Shown one piece after another: positions 43,794-54,763 of a stretch of DNA of 59,283 nt; positions within the stretch are counted from its first letter, which is position 1; each line of letters starts with the position of its first letter. The position numbers and the translations under genes were made by a program. Below the pieces are notes generated by a model. The model had not been told where the DNA came from. It worked only from the letters and a program-made list of their open reading frames with translations, and searched no databases. Source of the DNA: Chara braunii (taxonomy: Eukaryota; Streptophyta; Charophyceae; Charales; Characeae); NCBI GenBank assembly GCA_003427395.1, contig BFEA01000046.1, positions 1,995,918 to 2,055,200 on the forward strand. Direction: 5' to 3'.

Positions 43794-44322
43794 CTAAATT
43801 CGAGGTCCTTCGAGAATACTCAAGGCTGAACCTTTACCTTTCTTATCTCTCTCACAGGCTCGAACTATATCGGGAGTGGTCTCAAGAAGCTCTGTTCGTA
43901 TTAACCAGCGGTCGTCTTCTGGTTCCTGAAAAGAGAATCTGACTTTATACTGTTTCTGTGGACAACCTCTACCTCCTGTTCTAAATACATCTTCACCTCG
44001 TATGCGGTCAATGTCGTACCTCCCATCCCTGTCCGGAGGGATCATGGACCTCCGTGTCGGAAACTGTCGACCTGTGGTACAAGGCAACAACTTTGACGCA
44101 TGAAAAACTGGGTAGGTGTGGAGGTGTGCTGGAATTTCGACTCTGTAGGACAGTCCCTTTCTCTTCGCCCTTAACGTCTAAGACTGGCCACGGTCCTCGG
44201 TATGCAGGCAGTAACTTCTGCGAGATGTTTTCCTCAGGAGCAAACTCTTTTGACTTGACCCAGACTAAGTTGCCTACTTGGAACTGTGACGGGCTCAGGT
44301 GCTTATTGGCTTGTTCTGTCAC
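43794..44322 (-). pseudogene. Elem V integrase C-terminus and chromodomain
   Basis: Encodes QVGNLVWVKSKEFAPEENIS, KLLPAYRGPWPVLDVKG, then in a second frame a chromodomain (YDIDRIRGEDVF, then KQYKVRFSFQEPEDDRWLIR). One frameshift separates them near 44100. The chromodomain marks a chromovirus; in such elements it steers integration by binding chromatin. Confidence 0.8.
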
Positions 44323-44428
44323 CTTGTGCTGGGCCTTCTCGAGGTTCTTTGCAACGTAGCTATTTCTTTCTCGTGCTGAATTGCGAACTCCCTCGTAACG
44401 GGTGTTAGCCTCTGGACCTGATCCCGGT

Positions 44429-44794
44429 TTAGTCCCTCAAACGGTCTGCGCAGTCTAAAGGACTTATGCGACAGGTTGCTGAGTGCACGCTATTGTTGTA
44501 TGTGCTGGCTACCTTGGGAAGCATCTCATCCCAGTTCACTTGATCGGGTCTAATATACATTCTGAGAACTTGCTGCAGGATTTTGTTCATTTGTTCAGTC
44601 TGACCATTAGTCTCAGGATGACGGCCAGATGGCAACAACAACTTAGAGCCATAGACTCTCATCAGTTCCCGCCAGTTCTGACTAGTGAACCCGGTATCTC
44701 TGTCACTAACTATCGATAGTGGTAGACCATGCTCGCTGACCCATTGATCAAAGAACTTATCTTTAACTAAATTTGTGCGTGCCTCTGCGGGCAA
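44429..44794 (-). pseudogene. Elem V integrase catalytic core
   Basis: Contains HGLPLSIVSDRDTGFTSQNW (second catalytic Asp) and SGRHPETNGQTEQMNKILQQ (catalytic Glu), with PDQVNWDEMLPKVASTYNNS following. The first Asp region at 44795-44900 is damaged. The frame breaks before the C-terminal domain. Confidence 0.8.
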
Positions 44795-44901
44795 AGGAAC
44801 AAAAACTGCTTACTAATCTATCAACTATAACCATGACTTGGCTCTTGCCATGTCTACTGAATATCCGGGTCCCGCGGGAAAAAGGGGCTCGCGTAGTGGT
44901 C

Positions 44902-45546
44902 TTATGTCGTTGGCGCACTTTGCAACTGCGTACATATGCAGTCGGCTTTCATACCTGGCCACATGCGCGGACGAATAAGGTTGGCTAACATCTGTTGCCA
45001 ACCAAAATGTCCCTTTGTGTGGTGACGTTCCCCTAAGATCAGAGTATGGATCTCTTCGTTGTTGGGAACGTATAAACGATCAACTATACGAGTCTTCTCG
45101 AATAGCAACCCATATGTAGAGCGGTAGTCTGGCTCAGACTCTCGAGACTCCTTACTTCTCTTGAGGAGATCACTATAAATTGGGTCCTGCGCGTAGGCTT
45201 CCTTCACTTTATGTTGCAGCTCTCGCCCTATATCTAGATAGTGAACTAGCGCTCCTGAGTAATCAGCTCTCCTACTTAGAGCGTCCGCAATTACATTACA
45301 CTTCCCTTTAACTGGCTTGAGCTCGAAGTCAAACTGGTCTATCTCTGCGGCCCACCTTGTAAGCTTAGGTGTCATCTTGGCCTGCATCTTTAACCACCTC
45401 AGCGTCTCGTGGTCAGAATAGACTTTGAAGTGCCCCCCAAGCAAGTAGTGTTTCCAGTGATCTAGTGCTTGCCTGAGAGCGTAGCGTTCCCTCTCATAGG
45501 TAGATGTCGCTACCTTTTCTAAAGGCATCCTAGCAGACATGAATAC
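44902..45546 (-). pseudogene. Elem V RNase H and integrase HHCC domain
   Basis: RNase H: KVATSTYERERYALRQALDH, HFKVYSDHETLRWL and IADALSRRADYS. Spacer ESEPDYRSTYGLLFEKTRIV, then HHCC: ERHHTKGHFGWQQML and CICTQL (second Cys of the last pair lost). Similarity begins at SARMPLEKVA, near 45546. Upstream the ORF reads antisense into the GIY-YIG element, so Elem V is cut off there and has no RT. Confidence 0.8.
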
Positions 45547-45552
45547 CCATCG

Positions 45553-46404
45553 CCATCGGGGAATGTACCATCCCCCCGGATCTCTGCAGCGGCGCAAGCA
45601 CCTGTTCAATTTCCTGTTCAGATGGCACTGCCGCAGCAGCCTCCTGCCATACAACCGAATCCGCAGGGCTTCCACTTTGGGCATGGTGGAAGCTTGACAT
45701 CAAGTGGAGGCGTCAAAGGCATTGCTGCTAATAATTTCCCAAGACCGGGAAATCGTGCGTACTTCACTAAGGAATACATGGAGATCTTGGAGAGCATCAA
45801 GTCCAGTAAAGCTATAGACGAAGCAAAAAAGAAGCTCGGAGTACCGAGGAACGGTGCTGCAAAGCAGAGCGGTACCCGGATAGTCGAACCTCATGATGAA
45901 GGAAGCAGAGACGATGCACGCTCATCGGAAAAAAGTGAAGATATGAAAGCTTGGGCTACCGCTACGCTAGGCGACTTGCAGAAGCTCATCAATTCAAAAT
46001 TGGAGGCAGTCGACAAGAAGTCGAAATTGGACGCTGCGGAGCGGGACGAGTTGGAACGCCTGCGAAGGGGAGCGCAAGGAGGCAAGGACAACAAGGAACT
46101 CTCAAGCAATGAGAAGCGGAAAAGAAGTGTCATTTGCACTCCAGTGGAAAATTCTCCATCCGCTGCACGTGTCAGGCCGAGGTCCATGGGCAACTCAAAG
46201 ACCAAGCCGAAGCGCATTGAGCTCTCTAATGACGAAGGTCCTTCTGATACTAAACAAAATCTAGCCTGTTATCCTCGGCGTACCTTTGATCCGTTGATCG
46301 AAAGCCCTTCCACACGGGGCCCCCGGATCACTATGGTCGGCTTTCGTCTCTGTTCGACTTGTAGGTCTCACAGTCAGGCAGGCTTTGACCATTACGCTCT
46401 ATAG
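45553..46404 (+). pseudogene. N-terminal ORF of a probable Penelope-like element
   Basis: Open frame (ATG at 45622; open upstream to about 45553) of 260 codons. It has PGNRAYFTKEYMEILESIKS, a coiled-coil segment (LQKLINSKLEAVDKKSKLDA), and a basic nuclear-signal-like NEKRKRS and KTKPKRIEL. It resembles N-terminal regions of charophyte proteins that continue into GIY-YIG and RT domains; that comparison is from memory. A frame change follows at about 46404. It abuts Elem V at about 45547. Confidence 0.5.
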
Positions 46405-46469
46405 TTGCGCAAAGCGCTAGCTTGAGCCTACCTTCGCGCGCCTCCGTTACACTTTTGGCAATTGTCTTA

Positions 46470-46960
46470 ATCTAATCCCGCTTGGAAATGAAAATTGAGA
46501 AAGCACAAACAACAAGTTAGCCAATATCAAGCAGATGCTCGTTGCGCTCATGTGCGGCCAACAAGATCTGAAAGGAAAGGTTAAAGTAGTCTATCCAAGG
46601 AATACCAAGGAGCGTCCTATAAAGGGCGAACTCGAAGACGTCGACATAGCGCAAAATGCCCAAGGTGACGAAGACGAGGAAGACCCTGACGAGGATGGGT
46701 TTGCTGCATACATGAACGTGCGAGCCGACTACTATGGGTCTCTACACTAGACACGTGTGCAGGAGCTGTGTAAAGAACGTGACATTGAGTACTTCAAAAA
46801 GGATGTCGCCGTGTGGGAACTTGCTAGACAAGACCTGCAGGAATACGCCGATTCGCTAAGGGAAGATTTGGGAACTCGTGATGGTGAGAAATCACGCAGA
46901 AAGGGCACTCCCGTGGAATCCGACCATATGATCATATGGGTGATGATTGTGACACGGTAA
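46470..46960 (+). pseudogene. second segment of the GIY-YIG element ORF
   Basis: One frame from about 46500 to 46960 with one in-frame TAG at 46748-46750. It encodes NIKQMLVALMCGQQDLKGK, an acidic tract (GDEDEEDPDEDG), AAYMNVRADYYGSLH, then VQELCKERDIEYFKKDVAVW and ELARQDLQEYADSLREDL. The sense of both halves is collinear, so the TAG is a single lesion. No enzyme domain is visible. Confidence 0.5.
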
Positions 46961-47048
46961 AGGGAAACTGAGTCTTGGTAGCATCGGATCTATTAGGCGA
47001 GCAATTACTCGAATAATCGATGCAAAAAGAATTGTTGATCCTACGCTG

Positions 47049-47300
47049 TTGAACCTACTTGAATGCATTCAAGTACTTCTGACTATCCTAGCTTGTCTAA
47101 AGGGCTATGTGCGATGGGGGCTAACGTATGTCCGATTTTGGTTACGCCTAAACTGTGACGAATGGGATAGATTGATCGATGCACACAGTTGCATTTATGT
47201 ACTTCTGTCAGTTAACCATAAACTTGTATATGTTGGTAAGACGGCTAAGATCGCTTCGCGAGCGCTGAACCGAACATTGTCGCGCAGTCCGTGGGAATAG
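47049..47300 (+). pseudogene. GIY-YIG endonuclease domain, first half
   Basis: A hydrophobic lead (LLECIQVLLTILACLKG, then YVRFWLRLNCDEWDRLIDAH) precedes CIYVLLSVNHKLVYVGKTAK, in which IYV and YVG are the GIY and YIG strands, followed by an Arg-containing helix (SRALNRTLSR). GIY-YIG nucleases nick DNA; Penelope-like retroelements use one to start target-primed reverse transcription. A stop at 47298-47300 ends this frame. Confidence 0.55.
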
Positions 47301-47746
47301 TAAACAAAAGGTTCACTCTTGGTTTTGTAAACTTGGTATTGATTCGTACATCCCTATACCAATCTGGTTTGGGAATGATTTTGAAATCAAATGTATGGAA
47401 CCCGGGTTTAAATGCTCGTGGAACCGCGAAACGCCGGCAGCCACGTAGATCTCGTGGGAATCGTCCTCGTAAGCATTCGAGCACGGTTAATATTTTGGAA
47501 CCCTTATTGTTTTCATATTCAGATGTGGATGTGAAGAATGAACCCGACTTGCTTCGTGTTTTAAAAATCTTGGTTAAACCACCACTACCTTTCACAGGCA
47601 TACGCGAAGTTCATCTAGTAGCCTACTCCTTAAAACGCGGGGCTCGGGGCAGGGTTGGAGGCCGACAAAATAAAAATGAAGGAAAAACAAAAAACAAAAA
47701 ACAACGCAAGTTTCAAATCCAGGGACGTCGGGGAAGACCCTCATGA
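47291..47746 (+). pseudogene. GIY-YIG domain second half and basic tail
   Basis: The frame following by shift encodes FTLGFVNLVLIRTSLYQSGL and VWNPGLNARGTAKRR; P-x-LN is the usual end of the GIY-YIG fold. A basic tract (RRQPRRSRGNRPRKHSS), then EPLLFSYSDVDVKNEPDLLR and GIREVHLVAYSL follow. No RT is found after it; the sequence turns non-coding at about 47750, so the element is 3'-truncated. Confidence 0.5.
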
Positions 47747-48413
47747 GGGTGGAAGTTGCAGAGGCTTTTGATGAATGTATCTGGCTCCTATGTGGGGAAT
47801 GGGCTTGCTTTTTTTGTTTTGTTTTGATTTTGTTCCCATGTCGTTCTAGTGCCAGGTACCCTCGAAAGGGCCTAATGGTGGATTTTTGCCTTGGCGTTAC
47901 GTCGATTCACCTCAAGGCACATGGGGAGGCCCATGGGCTGGCCGGAGTGCTGGTTTCTGCCTACATAAGCTGATGATTCAGTCCGCCACACTCACATTTG
48001 CATGAGGTCCGCCCATGCTGCCCAAGTGAGCTCATAAGAGCACTTCTCTCACTTGGAGAGAGGAGAGGGGAACCCCTGCCAGTTTGGGAGCTTGGTGGAG
48101 ACTGTGGACTAGTGTGGGGAGCTCTAGAGGTTAGTGGTAGTGAGGCTGGCCTAGGGAGGTGATCCGCCATAGCCCCCAGGCTGTGAGGAAGGAGGAGAGG
48201 CTAGAGGGAGTCCCATTAGTCCTCCTAGAGGGGAGGACTCCATAGCCATAGAGGAAGGAGCTTGTTATAGCTTGGGAGAGGTTGAGAGAGGAAGGAGAAG
48301 AGGGCTCGAGGACGAAGAAAGCCATAGCTAAGGTGACACTTGTGCAAAGAAGGGAGGAGCTTCATCAAGATTGGTGGTCCCTTCCAAAAGGTGAGTGGAA
48401 AGAAGAAAAAATT
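47747..48413. other. gene-free stretch
   Basis: Unique sequence, GC-moderate, with 'ggaggagagg'-type purine runs at 48040-48300. No ORF of note. Confidence 0.35.
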
Positions 48414-48600
48414 TATTCTCCTTCTTCTTTCTTCTTCTTTCTCTTCTTCTTCTTCTTCCTTCTTCTTCTCCCTCCCCTTCGTCTTCCTCTTCTTCTTTTT
48501 CTTCTTCTCCTTCTTCTTCTTCTTCTTCCTCCTCTTCTTTCAACTCTTCTTCTTCTTCTCCCTCTTCTTCGCCATCTTCCTCCTCTCCTCTTCCTTCTCC
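48414..48600. repeat. (CTT)n-rich polypyrimidine tract
   Basis: About 185 bp of interrupted CTT/CCT repeats. Phe/Ser/Leu-rich or Glu/Arg-rich ORFs on the two strands are translations of it. Confidence 0.95.
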
Positions 48601-48737
48601 TACTCCCCCAATGGTCTGTCATCTACATTCTCTCTCTTTTTCTTCATCATCTCTCTCTTCTTAGGAACCTTCCAAAGCTTAGAGTAGATGGTAGGAAGTG
48701 TTTTCACTAGTAATGGTTTCCCTATGGGCTCATTCTT

Positions 48738-49432
48738 CACTCCCATGTGAATCGCCACTTTCCACCTTGTGATTCCATGCATTAGAGTGAGTTTCACTCA
48801 CTCTTCTCTCACTTCCTCTCCATTTCTTCACTTAGGAGCAAATCGCAACTCTTGTTTATGCTTGATCTAGTGTTTTGATTATGTTTGCTTTTTGTTTAGT
48901 TCATTTTTTCACTCCCATGTGAATCGCCACTTCCCACCTTGTGATTTTATGCCTTTGAGTGAGTTTCACGCATTCTTCTCTCACTCTTCTCTCCATTTCT
49001 CCACTTAGGAGCAAATCGCAACTCTTGTTTATGCTTGATCTATTGTTTTGATGATGATTTCACTCTTGTTTAGTCCATTTTTTCACTCTGATGTGAATCG
49101 CCATTTCCCACCTTGTGATTTCATGCATTGGAGTGAGTTTCACCTACTCTTCTCGCACTTTCTCTCAATTTCCTTTCGTAGGAGCAAATCGCAACTCTTG
49201 TTTATGCTTGATCTGGTGTATTGATGATGTTTGCCTCTTGTTTAGTCCATTTCTTCACTCCCATGTGAATCGCAACTTCCCACATTGAGATTTCATGCAT
49301 TTGAGTGAGCTTCACTCACACTTCTCTCACTTTCTCTCGATTTCCTCACTTTGGAGCGAATCACAACTTTGGTTTTCAGTTACAATTGTGCTTTGATGAC
49401 TCTTTTCGCTTACTTTGCTCAGTTCTCTCACA
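48738..49432. repeat. ~173-bp satellite, four units
   Basis: Units begin with 'cactcccatgtgaatcgcc' at about 48738, 48910, 49084 and 49256. Each has 'ggagcaaatcgcaactcttg' and 'catgcatttgagtgagtttc'. The last unit is more diverged and grades into the next array. Confidence 0.9.
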
Positions 49433-49984
49433 TGATGATGTTCCATTTCATTCTTGGTTGCTTACATGAGCTCCATGCATGTGTTTGAGCAAGTTTCACT
49501 CATATGTGTGGCTTATCTCTCACACGATGATGTCCCGTTTGGTTGATTACATGAGCTCCATGCACGTGTTTGAGCAAGTCTCACTTACATTTGTGGCTCA
49601 TCTCTCATATGATGATGTTCCGTTTCATTCTTGGTTGCTTACATGAGCTTCGTGCATGTGCCTGAGCAAGTTTCACTCACATGTGTGGTTCATCTCTCAC
49701 ATGATGATATTCCGTTTCATTCTTGGTTGATTACATGAGCTCCATGCATGTGTTTGAGCAAAGTTTCACTCACGTGTGTGGCTCATCTCTCACATGATGA
49801 TGCTCCGTTTATTCTTGGTTGCTTACATGAGCTCCATGCATGTGTTTGAGCAAGTCTCACTCACATGTGTGGCTCATCTCTCGCATGATGATGTTCCGTT
49901 TCATTCTTGGTTGCTTACATGAGCCCCATGCATGTGTTTGAGCAAGTCTCACTCACATGTGTGGCCCATCCCTCACTTAGTAAT
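49433..49984. repeat. ~92-bp satellite, six units
   Basis: Units with 'gatgatgttccgtttcattc' recur near 49433, 49522, 49612, 49706, 49797 and 49890, each with 'catgagctccatgcatgtgt' and 'gagcaagtttcactcac'. The last part resembles the 173-bp unit and 'ccatgcatgtgttt' resembles the next array. Confidence 0.9.
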
Positions 49985-50885
49985 TGTCTGATTCATACTT
50001 GGCTGTTCCACTACTCATATGCATGTGTCCTCACTAGTCACACTCTCATTTTGTCAAGTTCATGCACTTGGTGATTGTCCGATTCATACTTGCTTGTTCC
50101 ACTACTCATGTGCATGTGTTCTCACTAGTCAAGTTCATGCATTTGGTGATTGTCCGATTCATACTTGGCTGTTCCACTACTTACATGCATGTGTTCTCAC
50201 TAGTCACACTCTCATTTTATGCACTTGGTGACTGTCCGATTCATACTTGGCTGTTCCACTGCTCATGTGCATGTGTTCTTACTAGTTACACCCTCACTTT
50301 GTCAAGTTCATGCATTTGGTGATTGTCCGATTTATACTTGGTTGTTCCACTACTCACATGCATGTGTTCTCACTAGTTACACTCTCACTTTGTCAATTGC
50401 ATGCATTTGGTGATTGTCCAATTCATACTTGTTGTTCCACTACTCACATGCATGTGTTCTCACTAGTTACACCCTCACTTTGTCAAGTTCATGCATTTGG
50501 TGATTGTCCGATTCATACTTGGTTGTTCCACTACTCACATGCATGTGTTCTTACTAGTCACACCCTCACTTTGTCAAGTTCATGCATTTGGTGGTTGTCT
50601 GATTCATACTTGGTTGTTCCACTACTCATGTGCATGTGTTCTCACTAGTCACACCCTCACTTCGTCAATTTCATGCACTTGGTGACTGCCTGATTCATGC
50701 TTAGTTGTTCCTCGACTCGCATGCATGTATTCTCACTAGTCACACTCTCACTTCGTCAATTTCATGCAATTGATGATTGTCTGATTCATACGTGGCTGTT
50801 CCACTACTCATGTACATGTGTTCTCACTAGTCACACTCTCATTTTGTCAAGTTCATGCATTTGGTGGTCGTCCGATTCATACTTG
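49985..50885. repeat. ~91-bp satellite, ten units
   Basis: Units with 'ttggtgattgtccgattcat' recur near 50069, 50140, 50223, 50315, 50406, 50496, 50587, 50678, 50770 and 50861, each with 'catgcatgtgttctcactag'. The period is not a multiple of three, so the long Cys/His-rich ORFs along it are artefacts of the repeat. Confidence 0.92.
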
Positions 50886-51190
50886 GTCAACCGACTTGAC
50901 ATACACATGGCCTAGTAGGACCCCCGTGTTCTAATCGAACGCGGCAAGTAGGGGTAAGGAAAATGACTATTTCTTTGTCGGGACTGTTGTTGCTGCGGCT
51001 GCTGCTGATTGACCTAGTCCCTTGCTGCAGCTGCTGCTGCTGAAAAACCGACAGCCAACCTCCGGAGCACGGGCCGGCCCAAAGAATGGGACTAAGGGGG
51101 CTAATGCGACCGGTGGGCACGTTGGCTGACTCCCGTCAAACCAAGGATATGGGGGCTGGGACTTCTCATACCTCATATCCTAGGCATAGA
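50886..51190. other. gene-free stretch with GCT-rich segment
   Basis: Contains 'ttgctgcggctgctgctg' and 'gcagctgctgctgctg' (50990-51045), which gives Gln- or Ala-rich minus ORFs. A retroelement fragment is possible but no motif is recognised. Confidence 0.35.
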
Positions 51191-51191
51191 C

Positions 51192-51254
51192 AGATGACCT
51201 GCAAAACCTGCAGGTCATCTCAGTCCATTTTCTTGCAAAAACGGAAAATGGACT
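51192..51254. repeat. two adjacent perfect hairpins
   Basis: Hairpin 1: arms AGATGACCTGCA (51192-51203) and TGCAGGTCATCT (51209-51220), 5-nt loop. Hairpin 2: arms AGTCCATTTTC (51222-51232) and GAAAATGGACT (51244-51254), 11-nt loop. The arms are perfect and the hairpins are one base apart. Confidence 0.85.
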
Positions 51255-51472
51255 TCACCGAACTGTTCGCCTTAAGGCCCGGACGGCGCTCGAAAACGGC
51301 GTGTATGGGCAACCGATAACGGAATCCAACCAAATTTGGTAGGATGCTTCCATAGGGCACAGACAGTGAGCTCACCAAAATAGGACTGATTCTGACCTCG
51401 ATTAGGTTAGAAAATGCAAGCCTGTGTTTTTTCGGCTCTCCTCCTTAGGCGAAAATGGCAAACACGGCAAAA

Positions 51473-51504
51473 TTTGCAGATCTGCAGATCTGCAGATCTG
51501 CAAA
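51473..51504. repeat. 32-bp perfect palindrome
   Basis: TTTGCAGATCTGCAGATCTG followed by its own mirror, ending in GCAAA: three GCAGATCT steps make one uninterrupted self-complementary sequence. Confidence 0.95.
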
Positions 51505-51552
51505 GACTGTGTTTCCTGAAATCTGTGTTTTTGTGCAAAGTCTGTGCTTTCC

Positions 51553-51950
51553 TCCATCTTCTTCACCCATCCACCATAGCCGTCCACCTCACACCATCTC
51601 CCACCTCCATCTCCTTCACACATCCACCATAGCCAACCACCTCACACCACCTCCCTCGTCCATCTTCTTCACCCATCCACTCCTCCATCTTCTTCACCCA
51701 TCCGCCATAGCCATCCGCTTCCCACCATCTCCCTCCATCTTCTCCAACCATCCACCATATCTATCCACCTCACACCATCTCCCTCCTCAATCTTCCTCAC
51801 CCATCCACCATAGCTATCCGCCGCCCTCCATCTCCCTCCTCCATCTTCTTCACCCAACCACCATAGCCATCCACCTCGCACCATCTCCCACCTCCATCTC
51901 CTTCGCCCGTCCACCATGGCCAACCACCTCACACGCCCTTCCCTCTTCAT
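51553..51950. repeat. ~55-bp pyrimidine-rich minisatellite
   Basis: A unit like 'ccatcttcttcacccatcca' + 'ccatagccatccacctcaca' + 'ccatctccctc' recurs about seven times with variation. The Ser/Pro/His-rich plus ORF and Gly/Trp/Asp-rich minus ORF are translations of it. Confidence 0.9.
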
Positions 51951-52072
51951 CCCGTTCACCAACCAACGGCCATGACCAAAGGGGCACAAAGAAGCAAGGG
52001 CATAGAGAGAGAGCCTTAGGTAGGATGGTGGGGATAAATAGGGGATGAATTGATTAGGAGTAAGAGTTTTCA

Positions 52073-52076
<4 letters not shown>

Positions 52077-52159
<83 letters not shown>
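52077..52159. repeat. (CT)n microsatellite
   Basis: An uninterrupted run of about 41 CT dinucleotides. Confidence 0.97.
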
Positions 52160-52162
<3 letters not shown>

Positions 52163-52699
52163 TCCCCTATCCTCTTTCGCCTCCTCTCTCATGCCCTCCC
52201 TGTCCATCCACCGCCTTCCTCTCCCCTTTGTCATCTCTCTCTCACACCCTAAACGCCTTGACCTTACCTCCTCCCCTTCTCCCCTCTTGGCATATAATTA
52301 ATCTTCCCCACTCACTTGTTACATTGCCAGAGGACGAACGGTGAAAAGAATCTGTCCTCACTTGGCGGAAGAAGTGGGCAAGGGGAGGGTTGTCGGTCCC
52401 TTGTGCCGCCGAGAAGGAAAGGAAGAGACACGTGAGACGTTGGGGCTGGATAAAGTTGGTACTTAAAGAAAGGTCAGATTGACTCAACCATCACCCCGAC
52501 TGCATGACTAAGGGAAGAGATTGGCTTGGATTGAGAAAAGGAAAAGGAAAGTAGAAACCCCATGTGGGGGATGCCTTGCATACATTGTGTTGAATGTGCA
52601 GGTAAGTAATTTGAAGAGACATTGAGTGGGAGTGGGCCCCGGGAACGCCGGGCGGCAAAGAGAAAGTGGGGATAAGGGCGAACGGGTTGTGGACTTAAC
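52160..52699. other. gene-free stretch
   Basis: Pyrimidine-rich to 52290, then unique sequence. It may include the distal part of the Elem VI 3' LTR, whose outer end I could not fix. Confidence 0.35.
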
Positions 52700-53657
52700 C
52701 TTTACCCTTGAACAGTTGCTTGAGCATGTATGTGTAAAGCAAAGTCATTTATAGCAAATGGCAAAGACATGAGGCGGCCGAGAAGGTCGCCCAGACTAAA
52801 AAACAAAAAATTCGAGCATGTATGAGGGATGGGCCCCCAAAAAGACTGAGGGGTGTATAGGAGAATGCGAGAGCTGGATGAAGAAGGGACATGCATGATG
52901 TATGTGATAACAAGAGTCACGTGTAGGTTGGCTGGAGGGTAGTCGCGGCCCCGAAGAGGCTATAGGGACTCTTCGCTTAGTAAACAGATACGTGGCCCAA
53001 GGATGACGATTGGCCTACGCATAAAAGAAGAGAAACTCTCAATAAACTCCTTGGACTGTTTGTGTATTGGAAGGAGCTATTGCATGGCAACACATCAAAG
53101 CATCAAGAAAATTGCGCTTGACGAAAAGATTGGCGAGTCTACCATCCAGCAAGAGGGCGGAGCTACATCCCCAATGTCAAAGCTCTCTCGCAAAATGGCC
53201 CATCCCCATCCATCGCAAACACTAGGTGGGGGTGCCCCTGTGTCGAACACTCCGCACCCTGAGCATGAGATCGAGCGGAGCAGAGTCAACTGGGACCCAC
53301 AGCGGGTCGACTCGGGCTCGAAAGTCTAATAGGGTACGGCCCTACACCGGCCTACCCGCTACTTGAGTGTTTTTCCCGCTGCAATCCCTCAATGTCACGA
53401 CCACAAGTAAGTACCGGCCCTAAGAGCCCAATGAACGAGCAAGTGCCCTTGCGGGCCACACACACACTCGAGCCAACCAGCACTCAAACAAGCACGGCCA
53501 CACGCAGACTCAACCAGCACTCAGACAGACATGCAGTCCAGCAAGCGTGCACACACAGACTTAGTAGCAGGCGGGAAACTCAGCAAGGCATTTAGTCTGT
53601 GGGCAAAACTCGGAAATCAATCATGTGTTTCAGTCCATGTTTGGACGGGTCATCACA
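52700..53657 (-). repeat. LTR-C, 3' LTR of Elem VI
   Basis: Starts TGTGATGACCCG at 53657 (minus), just after the PPT. It shares its first ~300 bp with 39925 and 41493, and 53330-52970 with 32222-32590. A TATA-like TATAAATGAC lies at 52744-52753 (minus), which could be the core promoter. The far end is not defined. Confidence 0.75.
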
Positions 53658-53660
53658 CTA

Positions 53661-53672
53661 CCCCCCCCTTGA
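53661..53672 (-). promoter_or_regulatory. polypurine tract of Elem VI
   Basis: Minus-strand CAAGGGGGGGG stands three bases before the TG of the 3' LTR, like the tract of Elem II. Confidence 0.75.
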
Positions 53673-53799
53673 AGAGCGAGGTCCCTTCGAGCGAGTAACT
53701 CATTCCGAGTCCTCGACAAACGCATCGTAAGCAAGCAAGGCAAAGAGGTTCCTAGAATACTCCGTCGCAGTGAAGCCTTGCGGAGGTCTTAGGAGTAGC

Positions 53800-54273
53800 A
53801 TTAGCCACGATTTGTCGCTCGTAGGCTTTAACGACACGTGGTGCGCTGCGTAGCAGTTCCTGCTTGGAAATCCAATACAGATCGTCCAACGGGTGATACA
53901 TGAAGTGAACCTGGTACTATCTGTTGCGTCCCATCCCTACGTGCTGTTTGATTCTGTCTATCTCATGCCCACCTTTGATTGTACGAGGGATCACGTCTTC
54001 GCGATAATCGAACGTCTTAGCGTCACGGTGGAGGTACAATTTTGATGCGTGGAACACAGGGTATGTGCGCAGATGGGCTGGCATATCAACTACGTACGAA
54101 CGACCAAAGTGATCTTCGCCAATCACATCCAAAACTTCCCACGGACCATGGTAGAGTGGAAGAAGTTTGCGAGAGACTCCCTCTTCTTCTGAAAATTCAA
54201 ATATCTTGACCCAGACATAGCTTCCTACTTGAATATCCGACGGTCGGCGCCTCTTGTTTGCATGATGGATCAT
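53800..54273 (-). pseudogene. Elem VI integrase C-terminus and chromodomain
   Basis: Encodes VGSYVWVKIFEFSEEEGVSR, YHGPWEVLDV, YPVFHASKLYLHRD and the chromodomain start GGHEIDRIKQHV. A TAG at 53917-53919 cuts the chromodomain; beyond it the same frame continues with YQVHFMYHPLDDLYWISKQE and RVVKAYERQ. Expected codon is CAG (Gln), so one C-to-T change separates it from an open frame. Confidence 0.82.
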
Positions 54274-54279
54274 GGCGTG

Positions 54280-54763
54280 TTATCGCTTGGTCATTGCTGC
54301 AATGACAACCTTGAGCAAGCGATCATACTTGGCCCTGAAGCCAGACCTGCCGGGTGTTAAGCCAACTGGCTGCTCAGGGAATAGGTAGGAGAGCGGATTA
54401 TGGATCTGCCAAACGTAATGCAACCTGTTGGACGTCATGTTGGTGGCAGAATGGACGCAGTTCTTGTACGACCCCTTAACGGAATACAACTCTTCATCCC
54501 ATATTTCCTCTGGTTGATCTCTTCAGCCAAGCCATTGGCTTCGGGGTGTCGGCCAAATGTCATACACAGCCTGATCCGTAGTTGGGATGTGAAGTCCTTC
54601 TATTCAGTACTAATGAAGCGCGGATCCCGATCGCTCACAAGAGTCTTCGGGGTTCCGAACTGCAGAATGTACTTCTGTTTGAACTCACGGATCTCACTAA
54701 TTTTGTTGGAGCGTGAGGTGGCAAAGGAATCATACTAAGGAACTTTAGAGAATCGGTCAACAA
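54280..54763 (-). pseudogene. Elem VI integrase core relic
   Basis: Minus translation shows FGTPKTLVSDRDPRFIST (second catalytic Asp) and FGRHPEANGLAEEINQ (Glu region), broken by stops and frame changes, then NCVHSATNMTS. Not functional. Confidence 0.7.

Noticed and set aside
50019-50915. Chain of overlapping Cys/His-rich ORFs that look like zinc-finger proteins
   Set aside because: They are translations of a 91-bp satellite; the period is not a multiple of three, so each frame repeats by rotation.
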